Positions 1 to 10,574 of a DNA stretch of 41,498 bases are shown piece by piece. Every line of letters starts with the position of its first letter. The stretch's first letter is position 1. The notes beneath the pieces are model-generated. The model saw only the letters and a list, made by a program, of their open reading frames with translations, ran no database searches and was not told where the DNA came from. The DNA is taken from NCBI RefSeq assembly GCF_001559595.1, contig NZ_LNTY01000011.1, forward strand, positions 1 to 41,498. The letters run 5' to 3'. Made by a program: the position numbers and the translations under genes. The stretch is from Enterovibrio coralii. GTDB lineage: Bacteria > Pseudomonadota > Gammaproteobacteria > Enterobacterales > Vibrionaceae.

Positions 1-76
1 CGACCGTAGCTCAGCTGGATAGAGTACCTGGCTACGAACCAGGCGGTCGGAGGTTCGAATCCTCCCGGTCGCGCCA
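1..76 (+). tRNA. tRNA-Arg (anticodon ACG), 5' base cut by window edge
   Basis: Cloverleaf with acceptor stem CGACCG/CGGTCG, D arm, anticodon stem CCTGG/CCAGG around loop CTACGAA (anticodon ACG at 34-36), T arm GGTTCGAAT and an encoded 3' CCA. It is identical to the copy at 121-197 except that the first G lies outside the window. The ACG wobble A is normally deaminated to inosine by TadA, so it would read CGU, CGC and CGA. Confidence 0.96.
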
Positions 77-120
77 TTTCACTTTCAAACCCGATTGATG
101 CCTATTTCAATCATGCCTGC

Positions 121-197
121 GCGACCGTAGCTCAGCTGGATAGAGTACCTGGCTACGAACCAGGCGGTCGGAGGTTCGAATCCTCCCGGTCGCGCCA
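121..197 (+). tRNA. tRNA-Arg (anticodon ACG), second tandem copy
   Basis: A complete 77-nt tRNA with anticodon ACG at 155-157 and an encoded CCA end. The 44-nt spacer from the first copy suggests one transcript processed into two tRNAs. In E. coli the same isoacceptor cluster lies beside yqaB and csrA, and yqaB is found a few kilobases downstream here, so this is the ancestral position. Confidence 0.97.
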
Positions 198-637
198 TTT
201 CTTCTTCTTTTGCATGTTCATGCAATTCAAAAGAATAAATCCTTACTTTTTGTAACACATCCTTTTCAATACCCTAATTCTTTTCTATTGTTTTGCCAGT
301 TCTCAGAACTTTCCAATCGCATAAACCCAAAAAAAACCCATAAACCACACAATAAAACACTATTTTTTAGCATGTTTTTTTGGCAACAAATCCAGTAGCC
401 ATTCCTCAAACCGAAATTAACATCTTGGCAACAATTGCGTATTTTTATTGCGTCAGAGGCCGAAAATGGCGCAATTCGTGAACATTACAGGATTGTCATC
501 ATTGTCATTTGTTAGTATTTTGACCACCTACTTAAATGAATAAGTAAAATCTCAAAAAAAGTCACACCCAATTTTCGAGATTGACGGGACTGACTTAACT
601 TTTCGTTTTGTCAGTAGGATGCAAAGGAAGCAAAGAT
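198..637. other. AT-rich intergenic region upstream of oadGAB
   Basis: There is no convincing gene in this 440-bp stretch; the short open frame at 210-398 has no ribosome binding site and a low-complexity composition. Two features are visible: the 10-mer TTGGCAACAA occurs twice (380-389 and 425-434), and an inverted repeat TACTTA-6 nt-TAAGTA lies at 529-546. A TTGACC at 520-525 could be a -35 element, but no well-spaced -10 follows. The region presumably carries the oad promoter. Confidence 0.5.
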
Positions 638-883
638 ATGGATCTGGGAAGTACACTCCAGCAGGCTGCCGCGCTCATGCTCACAGGTATGGCGGTGGTT
701 TTCATTTTTCTCACCATTTTGATTGGCTTGGTCAAACTCATGTCCAAGCTTGTCCCTGAAGAACTGCCGCCTCAAACTGCCTCGACAACCACGCCTTCAA
801 GAAACGTGAGCGGGCAAATTCCGGGGGAAACCATCGCAGCAATTTCCGCTGCAGTGCACAAATACCGTAGTCGCCAGCGCTAG
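638..883 (+). CDS. oadG: Oxaloacetate decarboxylase, gamma subunit (OadG)
   Basis: Small membrane subunit of the biotin-dependent, sodium-pumping oxaloacetate decarboxylase; it anchors the complex and helps assemble the alpha and beta subunits. The 81-residue product has one N-terminal transmembrane helix (about residues 10-33, LMLTGMAVVFIFLTILIGLV) and a hydrophilic, proline- and threonine-containing tail, as in the OadG family. The frame opens at a TTG at 608, but I chose ATG 638 because AGGAAG lies a normal distance upstream and the peptide from there matches the family start. It is the first gene of oadG-oadA-oadB, 37 nt before oadA. Confidence 0.9.
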   Translation: MDLGSTLQQAAALMLTGMAVVFIFLTILIGLVKLMSKLVPEELPPQTASTTTPSRNVSGQIPGETIAAISAAVHKYRSRQR

Positions 884-920
884 CTGATGCGAAACATACA
901 ATTACAAGGAGTTATGTCGT

Positions 921-2717
921 ATGTCTAAGCCACTCGCTATAACAGATGTTGTCTTGCGCGATGCGCACCAATCATTATTTGCAACACGTATGCGCCTTGA
1001 TGACATGTTACCGATCGCCGCAGCGTTGGACGATATCGGCTACTGGTCATTGGAAACGTGGGGCGGAGCAACGTTTGATGCGTGTATTCGTTACCTAGGC
1101 GAAGATCCATGGGTACGCCTGCGTGAGCTGAAAAAAGCCATGCCGAAGACCCCAATGCAAATGCTGTTGCGTGGTCAGAACCTATTGGGTTACCGCCACT
1201 ACGCGGATGACGTTGTCGATAAGTTCGTTGAGCGTGCGCACGCCAACGGTATGGACGTGTTCCGTATCTTCGACGCAATGAATGACGTGCGTAACTTTGA
1301 ACGCGCAGTCAAAGCAGCCGTTAAAGTCGGTGCACATGCCCAGGGTACGCTTTCTTATACCACCAGCCCTTATCATACCCTGGAAACATGGACCGATCTG
1401 GCGAAGCGTCTTGAAGACCTTGGCTGCCATTCTCTGTGTATCAAAGACATGTCTGGCCTGCTCAAGCCTTACGAAGCGGAAGAGCTGATCTCTCGCATCA
1501 AAGCGTCAACAGACATTCCGTTGGCACTGCACTGCCACGCGACAACCGGCCTTTCTACCGCAACGGCGGTGAAAGCGGTAGAAGCGGGTATCGATATTTT
1601 GGATACCGCCATCTCGTCAATGAGCCAGACTTACGGTCACACGCCAACTGAAACCGTGGTGGCGATGCTGCAAGGTGCTCAGCGCGATACGGGCTTGGAT
1701 CTTGAGAAGCTGGAGCCAATCGCGGCGTACTTCCGTGAAGTGCGTAAGAAGTACGCGAAATTTGAAGGCCAACTGAAAGGCATCGACTCGCGCATTCTGA
1801 TTGCACAGGTGCCAGGCGGTATGCTGACCAACATGGAAAGCCAGCTCAAAGAGCAAGGCGCAGCGGATCGCATGGATGAAGTACTCCAAGAAATCCCGCG
1901 CGTTCGTGAAGATCTGGGCTTCATTCCTCTGGTAACGCCAACGTCTCAAATCGTAGGTACCCAAGCGGTTATCAACGTATTGACGGGCGAGCGCTACAAG
2001 AGCATCACCAAAGAAACAGCAGGTGTGTTGAAAGGCGAATACGGCGCAGCACCGACTGACGTAAACCAAGAGCTGCAAGCACGTGTGCTTGACGGTGGTG
2101 AAGCGATCACTTGCCGTCCAGCGGATCTGCTTAAGCCTGAACTGCACATTCTGACTGACGAGCTGATCGCGAAGTCAAAAGAAGAAGGCATCTTGCTGGC
2201 AGAAGCACAAGTCGATGACGTACTGACGTATTCTCTGTTCCCACAAGTGGGCCTGAAGTTCCTGAAAAACCGTGGCAACCCTGACGCGTTTGAACCTGCA
2301 CCGGGTAAAGAGCCTGCGCCAGTGGCAGAAGCACCGAAAGCGGCAGCTCCTGCACCTGCAGCGGGCGCAACCGAAGCGTACAGCGTTCAGGTGAACGGCC
2401 AGACCTATGATGTGGTGGTTGGTCCTCAAGGCGAACTGACCTCAGTAACGCCTGCAGCAGCATCTCCAGCTGCGGCTCCAGCGCCAGCACCAACGGCAGG
2501 CACAGCGGAAGCGGTTGCAGCACCGCTGGCAGGTAACATCTTTAAAGTGGTTGCGAAACAAGGCAACGAAGTTCAAGAAGGCGATGTCCTGCTTATCCTT
2601 GAAGCGATGAAGATGGAAACCGAAGTCCGCGCTGCACGCTCTGGTGTTGTACAAGATGTCATGGTGAAAGAGGGTGATTCAGTCACTGTTGGTTCGCCAC
2701 TGATGAGCCTGGCGTAA
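921..2717 (+). CDS. oadA: Oxaloacetate decarboxylase, alpha subunit (biotin carboxyltransferase)
   Basis: Transfers the carboxyl group of oxaloacetate to biotin, giving pyruvate; carboxybiotin is then decarboxylated by OadB. The 598-residue protein has the carboxyltransferase TIM barrel at the N-terminus ([17 protein letters not shown] near residue 9, metal-ligand motif LHCHATTG, and CIKDM with Lys175, the position of the carboxylated lysine in the family). A conserved carboxylase domain and an Ala/Pro-rich linker (about 455-530) follow. The C-terminal biotinyl domain has EAMKMET with Lys564 as the biotinylation site, about 35 residues from the end as is usual. RBS AAGGAG precedes the ATG. 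Middle gene of the oad operon, 10 nt before oadB. Confidence 0.97.
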   Translation: MSKPLAITDVVLRDAHQSLFATRMRLDDMLPIAAALDDIGYWSLETWGGATFDACIRYLGEDPWVRLRELKKAMPKTPMQMLLRGQNLLGYRHYADDVVDKFVERAHANGMDVFRIFDAMNDVRNFERAVKAAVKVGAHAQGTLSYTTSPYHTLETWTDLAKRLEDLGCHSLCIKDMSGLLKPYEAEELISRIKASTDIPLALHCHATTGLSTATAVKAVEAGIDILDTAISSMSQTYGHTPTETVVAMLQGAQRDTGLDLEKLEPIAAYFREVRKKYAKFEGQLKGIDSRILIAQVPGGMLTNMESQLKEQGAADRMDEVLQEIPRVREDLGFIPLVTPTSQIVGTQAVINVLTGERYKSITKETAGVLKGEYGAAPTDVNQELQARVLDGGEAITCRPADLLKPELHILTDELIAKSKEEGILLAEAQVDDVLTYSLFPQVGLKFLKNRGNPDAFEPAPGKEPAPVAEAPKAAAPAPAAGATEAYSVQVNGQTYDVVVGPQGELTSVTPAAASPAAAPAPAPTAGTAEAVAAPLAGNIFKVVAKQGNEVQEGDVLLILEAMKMETEVRAARSGVVQDVMVKEGDSVTVGSPLMSLA

Positions 2718-2727
2718 GAGGGTAAAC

Positions 2728-3858
2728 ATGGAAGGTTTATTGATCCTCTGGTCTGAAACAGGTCTGGCAAATTTTGACTTTGGCCAGCTGGTGATGATCA
2801 CCGTCGGCTGTGTGCTACTTTTCTTAGCAATTCGCAAGGGCTTTGAGCCCTTGCTGTTGCTGCCGATTGGTTTTGGTGCAGTGTTGGCAAACATCCCGAA
2901 TGCGGGCTTCACTGAGCCAGGTGGTGTGCTTTACTACATCTACTACGTGGGTATTGAATCCGGTATCTTCCCGCTCCTGATCTTCATGGGCGTGGGCGCG
3001 ATGACCGATTTTGGTGCCTTGATTGCTAACCCTCGTACGCTTTTGTTAGGTGCGGCGGCGCAGTTCGGTATCTTCGCAACCTTGTTTGGCGCGATCTTGT
3101 TGAACCTGATCCCGGGTATGGACTTCACACTGGCTGATGCGGCGTCTATCGCCATCATCGGTGGTGCAGATGGCCCAACGGCGATCTTCTTGGCAAGCCG
3201 ACTCTCGCCAGACTTGCTCGGTGCGATCGCGGTCGCGGCATACAGCTACATGGCACTGGTGCCAATCATCCAGCCGCCAATCATGAAAGCACTGACCACG
3301 CCGGAAGAGCGCAAGATCAAGATGGACCAGCTCCGTCATGTCTCGAAGACCGAGAAGATCATCTTCCCGCTGGCCGTTCTGATGATGGCAATCTTGTTCC
3401 TGCCTTCAGCAACGCCGCTGGTCGGTATGTTCTGTCTGGGTAACTTGATGCGTGAGAGTGGCGTGGTTGACCGTCTGTCGAACACGGCGCAGAACGAGCT
3501 GATCAACATCGTGACCATCTTCTTGGGTCTGGCTGTTGGTTCTAAGCTTCAAGCGAACGAGTTCCTGCAGTTTGAAACTCTGGGTATCTTGGTATTGGGT
3601 GCGGTTGCGTTCAGTATCGGTACCGGCGCAGGTGTTCTGATGGCGAAATTGCTGAACAAGTTCAGCAAAGATGCTATCAACCCATTGATTGGTGCCGCGG
3701 GCGTATCGGCAGTGCCGATGGCTGCGCGTGTTGTGAACAAGGTAGGTCTTGAGGCGAACTCTCAAAACTTCCTGTTGATGCACGCAATGGGACCAAACGT
3801 AGCGGGTGTATTGGGCTCAGCAGTAGCTGCCGGTGTACTGTTGGCACTGGTTGGCTAA
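2728..3858 (+). CDS. oadB: Oxaloacetate decarboxylase, beta subunit (sodium pump)
   Basis: Integral membrane subunit that decarboxylates carboxybiotin and couples this to export of sodium ions across the inner membrane. The 376-residue protein is hydrophobic throughout with many predicted helices. It carries the family signature [10 protein letters not shown], whose Asp is the conserved ion-handling residue in OadB. It follows oadA closely and a strong terminator follows it, so oadGAB is a closed operon. Vibrio genomes can carry two oad operons; the position next to the tRNA/csrA region resembles the V. cholerae copy near csrA (from recall). Confidence 0.96.
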   Translation: MEGLLILWSETGLANFDFGQLVMITVGCVLLFLAIRKGFEPLLLLPIGFGAVLANIPNAGFTEPGGVLYYIYYVGIESGIFPLLIFMGVGAMTDFGALIANPRTLLLGAAAQFGIFATLFGAILLNLIPGMDFTLADAASIAIIGGADGPTAIFLASRLSPDLLGAIAVAAYSYMALVPIIQPPIMKALTTPEERKIKMDQLRHVSKTEKIIFPLAVLMMAILFLPSATPLVGMFCLGNLMRESGVVDRLSNTAQNELINIVTIFLGLAVGSKLQANEFLQFETLGILVLGAVAFSIGTGAGVLMAKLLNKFSKDAINPLIGAAGVSAVPMAARVVNKVGLEANSQNFLLMHAMGPNVAGVLGSAVAAGVLLALVG

Positions 3859-3886
3859 CCCCATTTACGCAGAAATAAAATAAACA

Positions 3887-3917
3887 GGCGGAAGGCATTG
3901 AGTCTTCCGCCTTTTTT
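3887..3917 (+). terminator. Intrinsic terminator after oadB
   Basis: Perfect 8-bp stem GGCGGAAG (3887-3894) / CTTCCGCC (3904-3911) with a 9-nt loop, followed by TTTTTT at 3912-3917. It lies 29 nt after the oadB stop. Confidence 0.92.
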
Positions 3918-3961
3918 ATCGACACTGTTCGTCACTCACTGAGCAAGTAAGGACGACAGGT

Positions 3962-4894
3962 ATGTCTCAAAACCTTCAACTGGCTATCACCGCATTTGGT
4001 GGCCCTGAAACCCTCAAGCTTCAACACACTTCTGTTCCAACGCCAAACGACAACCAAGCCTTGGTGAAAGTCGCGTTTGCTGGCGTGAACCCAATTGATG
4101 CCAAAACCCGTGCGGGATTGGGTTGGGGCGCGGAGAAAATCAAAGACAGTTTGCCTTGGGTGCCGGGCTTTGACGCGGCAGGCACGATTGTGTCTGATGC
4201 GGGGGCGTTCAAGGCAGGTGATCGTGTTGTTGGGCGCATCGTTGAAGGTGGCGGTTATGGACAATACCTTTGCGCTGATCTTGATGCCCTTTCTCGTATT
4301 CCAGATGGCGTGTCTTTTGAGCAAGCTGCATGTCTGCCTGTCGCAGGGTTAACTGCGCTGCAAGCATTGGAGCTTGCAGATGTTCAAGCAGGCGATCGCG
4401 TGTTAGTCCTTGCGGGTGCCGGTGGCGTTGGCCACATTGCGATTCAGCTTGGTAAAGCCAAAGGCGCAGAAGTGTTCGCAAGCTGTTCATCAGCCAATAC
4501 CGACTTTGTGTCTTCATTAGGCGCAACGGCGCTGGATTACAGAGACCAAGCGTTGGATGCGCAGGTACAGGACATCGATGTCTTGATTGACCTAATGGGC
4601 GGTGATGTGGGCGAAGCAGCACTGGCTTGCGTCAAGGCTGGCGGTCGCGTGGTTACGGTACCCACAATCACAGCCCCGCGTATTATTGATGCCGCAAAAG
4701 AGAAAGGCATAGAAGCGCAGGGGATGTTGGTTAAGCCTAACACTCAGCAACTCGATATGCTGACAGCAGCCATTGAAGCCAAATCCTTACTTGTCGAAAT
4801 CACCAAAATTTATCCGCTTGAACAAGGCGTTCAGGCGCATGTCGATATTCAATCTGGCCGCACACGCGGCAAAATCTTGCTGGAGATGCCTTGA
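3962..4894 (+). CDS. Zinc-less NADPH:quinone oxidoreductase family (medium-chain dehydrogenase/reductase)
   Basis: Probable NAD(P)H-dependent reductase of quinones or small enones. The 310-residue protein has the GroES-like N-terminal domain (GVNPIDAKTRAG, about 41-52) and a Rossmann fold with nucleotide motif AGAGGVG at residues 151-157. The catalytic and structural zinc-binding cysteines of alcohol dehydrogenases are absent, which places it in the quinone oxidoreductase branch. AAGGA lies upstream of the ATG. Its stop codon overlaps the next start (TGATG at 4892-4896), so it is probably translationally coupled to yqaB. The substrate cannot be read from sequence. Confidence 0.85.
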   Translation: MSQNLQLAITAFGGPETLKLQHTSVPTPNDNQALVKVAFAGVNPIDAKTRAGLGWGAEKIKDSLPWVPGFDAAGTIVSDAGAFKAGDRVVGRIVEGGGYGQYLCADLDALSRIPDGVSFEQAACLPVAGLTALQALELADVQAGDRVLVLAGAGGVGHIAIQLGKAKGAEVFASCSSANTDFVSSLGATALDYRDQALDAQVQDIDVLIDLMGGDVGEAALACVKAGGRVVTVPTITAPRIIDAAKEKGIEAQGMLVKPNTQQLDMLTAAIEAKSLLVEITKIYPLEQGVQAHVDIQSGRTRGKILLEMP

Positions 4895-5480
4895 TGAGTC
4901 GTTACGACCAATATGACGCCTTTATTTTTGATATGGATGGAACGCTGATAGATTCCATGCCGGGACACTTTGGTGCCTGGCAACAAACCGCGTCAGATTT
5001 TGGTTTTGAAGTAGACAAAGAGTGGTACTTAACCCGTTTTGGTAGTCCAACACTGCTGACGGCAAAATCCTTAGTGGAAGACTTTGGGCTGGATATTGAC
5101 CCAAAAGTATTGGCGGAGCGTAAAACAGAACACTTTGTCAGTCTGCTCGACAAATACGTAGAAGTGCTGCCGTTTGCCGACGTCGCGCGCCGCTATGCGG
5201 GCAAAAACCGATGGCAGTGGGAACGGGCACCATGTCCGGCCTTGCGACCGACATGCTTAAAAAAGCCGGCCTGTATGAGCTGTTTGATGTGGTCGTGGGT
5301 GCTGAACACGTCGAGGCACACAAACCCGCTCCAGACACCTTCTTGCACTGTGCCGAGCTTTTGAATGTTGCGCCAAGCAAATGTCTGGTGTTTGAAGATG
5401 CCGATTTTGGTGTGGATGCCGCGGTAGCAGGCGGAATGGATGTCATTGATGTACGGGTGACAGACGTTGGATTGGATTAG
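4894..5480 (+). CDS. yqaB: HAD-family sugar-phosphate phosphatase YqaB (frameshifted near 5206)
   Basis: Haloacid dehalogenase hydrolase resembling E. coli YqaB, a fructose-1-phosphate phosphatase. Motif I is FDMDGTLIDSMPGH near the N-terminus; the second part has MAVGTG (motif II), HKPAPDTF (motif III lysine) and VFEDADFG (motif IV acidic residues). The two parts lie in different frames: the run GGCAAAAACCG near 5201-5209 has five A where six would continue RRYAGKK-PMAVGTG. With one base added the protein is 195 residues, the family length. The start is ATG 4894, overlapping the previous stop. In E. coli yqaB is also next to yqaA and the tRNA-Arg cluster. Probably a sequencing deletion; as given the reading frame is broken. 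Confidence 0.85.
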
Positions 5481-5900
5481 TGGTGATTCGGCACTGTGGG
5501 TTCTATTTTCAACCGGTTTTCTCAGTGCCACTTTGCTGCCGGGAGCTCAGAAGCCAATCTGATTTTCCTGCTCAAAGAAAGCAGTTATGGCATCGCCATA
5601 TTGGTGCTTGTCGCGACATTAGGTAACACGCTTGGCGGCATGACCAACTATTGGATTGGTCGATTTATTCCAGAGCGAACCCTGTCGCAAAAACATGGTC
5701 AAAAGGCCATTAGCTGGCTGCAAAAGTATGGCTATTGGACCTTATTGCTGAGCTGGTTGCCGATCATCGGTGACCCTTTGTGTCTCGCTGCGGGATGGCT
5801 TCGTCTCAAGCAGCGTTGGTGCTGGTTGTTGATTGCGCTCGGAAAAGGCGTGAGATATTTGCTGTTGGCACTGATCACCCGTGGACTGCTCAGTATTTGA
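5467..5900 (+). CDS. yqaA: YqaA family membrane protein (frameshifted near 5544)
   Basis: Small inner-membrane protein of the DedA/SNARE-associated type resembling E. coli YqaA; its molecular function is not established. Reading starts as WVLFSTGFLSATLLPG, then shifts frame at CCGGGAGCTC (5539-5548), where one extra A would give PGSSEANLIFLL. It continues through the family motifs GNTLGGMTNYWIGRF and LLLSWLPIIGDPLCLAAGW. Repaired from TTG 5467 the product is 144 residues, close to the family length. The start is uncertain: TTG 5467 lies inside the end of yqaB and no good ATG is in frame. The pairing with yqaB and nearby gshA matches E. coli order. Confidence 0.75.
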
Positions 5901-5908
5901 AGCTTAAA

Positions 5909-5942
5909 ACAACACGAGACGGTCTATCTCCTCTCGTGTTGT
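5909..5942 (+). terminator. Probable terminator after yqaA
   Basis: Perfect 11-bp stem ACAACACGAGA (5909-5919) / TCTCGTGTTGT (5932-5942) with a 12-nt loop, directly after the yqaA stop. There is no T-run on the plus side, so it may be a weak or Rho-assisted terminator. Confidence 0.55.
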
Positions 5943-5965
5943 CATTGAAATTTGAAGGATAGCGT

Positions 5966-8796
5966 GTGCGTTACTTTTTTCTTACGGCAGTCGCGCTAGG
6001 ACTGTCCGGCTGTGGAGCGTATCAAGCCTCCACGACTATGACGCTACCTGAAGGCGTCACCTTCGTTGAAGAACATAAAGCAGCAGGCAATGGCCCTGCG
6101 ATCCCCTACCAAAAATACACATTAGATAACGGACTGACTGTTATCCTGCATCCTGATAAGTCCGATCCTTTGGTGCATGTCGATGTGACTTATCACGTGG
6201 CTCTGCCCGTGAAGAGGCTGGTAAATCTGGTTTTGCACATTTCTTTGAGCACATGATGTTCCAAGGCTCGGAGCATGTTGGCGATCAACAGCACTTTAAA
6301 ATGGTGACGGAATCAGGCGGTAGCGTAAACGGCACCACCAATCGTGATCGCACCAACTATTACGAAACCGTGCCTGCCAACGAGCTGGAAAAAATGCTGT
6401 GGCTGGAGTCCGACCGCATGGGCTTCTTGCTCAATGCCGTCTCTCAGCGCAAGTTTGAAATTCAACGCGATACCGTGAAAAACGAGCGCGCGCAGAACTT
6501 TGATAACCGTCCATATGGGCTGGTTCAGGAAACACTTGCGGCAACCTTGTACCCGCCGCAACATCCTTACAGTTGGCCGACTATTGGTTACGTGGATGAT
6601 CTCAACAGTGTCGACGTCAACGATCTGAAAGACTTCTTCCTGCGTTGGTATGGCCCTAACAATGCCACGCTCACTATCGGCGGGGACATCAATGTGCCTC
6701 AAACCCTCGCATGGGTAGAAAAATACTTTGGGGATATTCCTGAAGGTCCTAAAGTGAAGAAGGCTGACAAGTGGCCTGTGACCATTGATGCCGACCGCTT
6801 TGTGACACTCGAAGATAAAATCCAACAGCCTATGCTGGTCATGAGCTGGCCGACAGAATACCCAGATGCTGACGAGCGATTGGCACTGGATATGCTGGCA
6901 TCAGTGTTGGGGCAAGGCAGAAACAGCCTGCTTTACCAAGATTTGGTGAAACCGGGCAAAGCACTGAGCGCAAGTGCGTACCAAGACTGTGGTGAGCTTG
7001 CCTGTAACTTCCAGCTTTATGTGCTGGGCAATCAAGGTGATGATCTGACGGACATTCGTGAAGACGTGATGGATGTGCTGGATACCTTGCAAACCCGCGG
7101 CATCAAACAAGATGACCTTGAGCAGGTGAAAGGCAGTGCCGAAGCGGGCGCAGTATTTGGCTTACAGAGCGTGCATGGCAAGGTGGCTCAGCTCGCGTCC
7201 AACGAGACCTTCTATGGTGAACCAGACCGTTTGGGGCAATGGCTGAAAGACTTGGATGATGTGACCACCAAAGACGTTGAGCAAGCGTTTGATGATTACA
7301 TCTGGCACAAGCCGTCGGTCAACGTATCTGTGGTACCTGCGGGTAAAAAGGCACTCGAAGCTGAACCTCAAAACTTCACCCCAGTGCGCGCAGAGCGCGA
7401 TGACAGCGCGTCTGAAAAAACCGCGATGCGTGAAACCCCAGAGACATTCGACAGAAACATTGTCCCACCACCAAGCGGGGCAGTGACGGTTAAAGTGCCG
7501 GAGCTTTATCACTCCAAACTTGGGAATGGCATCGAAATTACCGGTGCCGTATCCGACGAAACGCCGACCGTCGCCATGCACCTTATCATTCCTGCTGGCA
7601 GCTTGATGGAACCGGAAGGTAAGAATGGCTTGGCGTCTTTAACCGCCGATCTGATAGCGGAAGGCACCACCAATCAAACCAGCGAGGAAATCGCCGCAGA
7701 GTTGGATCGCTTGGGATCAACCGTGAGCTTCAGTGCGTCGTCGAAAGGGACGACAGTCAGCGTGTCTTCGCTGACCAAGAACCTTCGTGAAACCTTGATG
7801 ATTGCCGGTGACATGCTGTTTAACCCGCGCTTCAGTCAGGAAGACTTTGACCGCTTGAAGAAGCAGGCAATTGAAGGCATTCAATTCAGCCACCAAACGC
7901 CACAATGGCAAGCGGGTCAGGCACGACGTGAAGTGTTGTTCAGCGACCCTTGGCATGTGTTGCCTTCTGAAGGCACCAAAGAAACGTTAAGCAGCTTGAC
8001 GCTCGATGATGTTAAAGCGTTTTACGCCAATAACTACACGCCGGATGATGCCCGACTAATTGCGGTCGGCGACATCGACAAACAAACACTGCTGTCGAAA
8101 ATCAATGGTCTGAGCCGTTGGAAAGGCCCCGAGGCAAAGGCACCGGAAAAAGCCGTGTTGAAGCAGTACGCAAAACCGCAAATTTGGCTGGTAGACAAAC
8201 CGGGTGCGCCGCAAAGTGTGGTACAGATGGTGCGCCACGCCATGCCTTATGATGCAACGGGAGAGATGTTCAAAACCCAACTGGCGAACTTTAACCTTGC
8301 CGGTAACTTCAACTCGCGATTGAACCTAAACCTTCGTGAAGACAAAGGTTACACCTATGGGGCGGGCGGTTATGTGATTGGCGGTGACAATTCAGGTCGC
8401 ATTGTGTTTCAGGCTCAGGTGCGCGCAAACAGCACGGTGGATACCGTCAAAGAAATGCGCAAAGAGCTTGGCAACATGGCCACCCATGGTATGACGGATG
8501 ATGAGCTGTCATTCCTGCGTCTGGCGGTAGGACAAAAAGATGCGCTGAGCTATGAAACGCCGGGAGACAAAGCCGGTCTTATTGCAAACATCATGCGCCA
8601 TGATTTGCCGTCTGATTACAAGGCTCAGCAGAAAGCCATCATTGAATCCATTAACACAGAAACCCTCGATGCGTTGTCGCAAAAATGGTTCCAACCAGAC
8701 GACTATCAGGTGATTGTTGTGGGTGATGCAGCGTCCCTTGAACCGTCCTTAAAGACGTTGGGTCTGCCTGTAAAACGTTTATTGATTGAGAATTGA
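5966..8796 (+). CDS. M16 family zinc metalloprotease, lipoprotein (frameshifted near 6200)
   Basis: Pitrilysin-type (insulinase) peptidase, probably lipid-anchored and acting in the periplasm or outer membrane. The N-terminus has a lipoprotein signal with lipobox LSGC (Cys16). The inverted zinc motif HFFEH falls at residues 92-96 after repair, with the distal zinc glutamate in VKNERAQN (about 174). A second M16 half follows (about 500-943), as in the two-domain family. The frame breaks at CACGTGGCTC (6195-6204): one more G would give YHVGSAREEAGKSGFAHFFEH. Repaired length is 943 residues. The start is GTG 5966 with GAAGGA just upstream. Its place between yqaA and gshA is the Vibrio arrangement. 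Probably a sequencing deletion. Confidence 0.88.
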
Positions 8797-8908
8797 ATAA
8801 CTTTTTACAGATAGTTAGGTAAAGTTAAAAAAGAGTGAGATGGCTTTTGCAGAAAAGAGTGATTATGCTTAGCCATCTTACTGTTTAAAAATATAAACGA
8901 GTACAGCC

Positions 8909-10482
8909 TTGACTAGTTTTACCCAAAGGTTGGCGGCGTTTTCTGAGCATCCAGAAGCGCTAGCAGGTATTGGACGTGGTGTGGAGCGTGAAGCGCTACG
9001 TATTACACCGAAAGGAACCCTGTCGTCTGCCGCACATCCAGAGGCGTTAGGCTCTGCCCTGACCCACAAATGGATCACCACTGATTTTGCAGAGCAGTTG
9101 CTGGAGTTCATTACCCCAGTAAGCCATTCAGTGCCTGAAATGCTGACTCAGTTGCAGGATATTCACCGCTTCACGTACCGTGCAATGGACGGTGAGTCAC
9201 TGTGGCCACTTTCCATGCCATGTTACGTGGCGCAAGAAGACGACATTACGCTTGCCCAATATGGTTCGTCGAATGTTGGTCGCATGAAAACCTTGTACCG
9301 CCAAGGCCTGAAGCACCGCTACGGCAGTGTGATGCAGATTATCTCTGGCGTGCACTTTAACTTCTCTTTCTCTGACCGTTTTTGGCAGCAGTTGTTTGGC
9401 GATCAAACACCGTATGCGCGTCAGGAGTCTATCTCCGATGCCTATTTTGGTTTGATCCGAAATTACTACCGCTTCGGTTGGATGATCCCGTATCTGTTTG
9501 GTGCATCACCGGCACTTTGTGGATCGTTCATCAAGAAGACCGACTCCTCGCTGGATTTTAAAACCATAGGCCAGGGTACCTGCTATCTGCCTTACGCCAC
9601 GTCGTTGCGTTTGAGCGATCTGGGTTACACCAACAGCGCGCAAAGCGGTTTGAAGATTGGCTTTAACAGCTTGAGCAATACCTTCAGGGTGTGCGTGCGG
9701 CGATCGGTACGCCGTCGGCGGATTTCGCCAAGATCGGTGTGAAAGATGACGCGGGTTACCGTCAATTGAATGCCAATGTGCTGCAGATTGAAAACGAGCT
9801 CTACGCACCTATCCGTGCTAAGCGTGTGGCGAAAAGCGGCGAAAAACCGTCAGAAGCCCTTGAACGTGGTGGTGTGGAATACATCGAAGTGCGTTCTTTG
9901 GACGTAAACCCGTTCACCCCGACGGGCATTGATGAAACACAAGCCTACTTCTTGGATTTGTTCCTGACCTGGAGTGTGTTGTCTGAGTCCGAGCCGATGA
10001 CAGATTGCGAACTGCAATGCTGGCGTGAAAACTGGAACAAGATTGTTCTGGAAGGCCGTAAGCCGGGCCTGACGCTGCAGATTGGTTGTGAAGGTGAGCA
10101 ACTGACACAAGCTGAATGGGGCAAGCGCGTGTTTGCTGATTTGGCTGAGCTGGCCGTACTGATGGACAAAGCCTACGGTGGCGACAAGTACCAGTCGGTC
10201 TGTCGTGAACTGTCGAGTTGGTTCGAAGACCCAGACAAAACTTTGTCTGCACGCCTTCTGAAGCAAATCATTGCGAATGAAAGCATTGGTAAAGTGGGCC
10301 TTTCTATTGCGGCGCAAAACAAAGAGCTGTTTGCCACCGGTGGCTATGATGCGTTCTCCGAGCAAGCTTTCATTGATGAAAGTGCGGCGAGCTTGTCGCG
10401 CCAAAAAGATGTGGAGCAGGGCGACGCTATCAGCTTTGAACAGTATCTGGCTGAGTATTTTGGTGATAGTGTATCGCTCTAA
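8909..10482 (+). CDS. gshA: Glutamate-cysteine ligase (frameshifted near 9679)
   Basis: First step of glutathione synthesis: ATP-dependent ligation of glutamate and cysteine through the gamma-carboxyl. The N-terminal part has the family motifs [13 protein letters not shown] and [12 protein letters not shown]; the second part has the conserved block [16 protein letters not shown]. The halves are in different frames: GAGCAATACCTTCAG (9673-9687) needs one more T to read [12 protein letters not shown]. Repaired length is 524 residues, close to the E. coli enzyme. The start is TTG 8909; E. coli gshA is also known to use TTG. No strong ribosome binding site is visible. The next gene in Vibrio is normally luxS, which is absent here. 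Confidence 0.92.
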
Positions 10483-10510
10483 TAAGATACCTTCGCACAT
10501 AGAATGACAG

Positions 10511-10539
10511 ACAGGTCGGTATCTCCGGCCTGTTTTTTT
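10511..10539 (+). terminator. Intrinsic terminator after gshA
   Basis: Stem ACAGGTCGG (10511-10519) / CCGGCCTGT (10525-10533) with one T-G wobble pair and a 5-nt loop, running into a T tract at 10533-10539. Confidence 0.9.
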
Positions 10540-10574
10540 ATCTGCGTATCCATGTCAAAACATTAGGGACTGTT

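Noticed and set aside
1..197. Tandem repeat or integration site at the tRNA pair
   Set aside because: The repeat is just two complete tRNA genes; no integrase and no partial tRNA copy are seen.
210..398. 62-codon open frame after the tRNAs
   Set aside because: Low-complexity, AT-rich composition, no ribosome binding site and no recognisable family.
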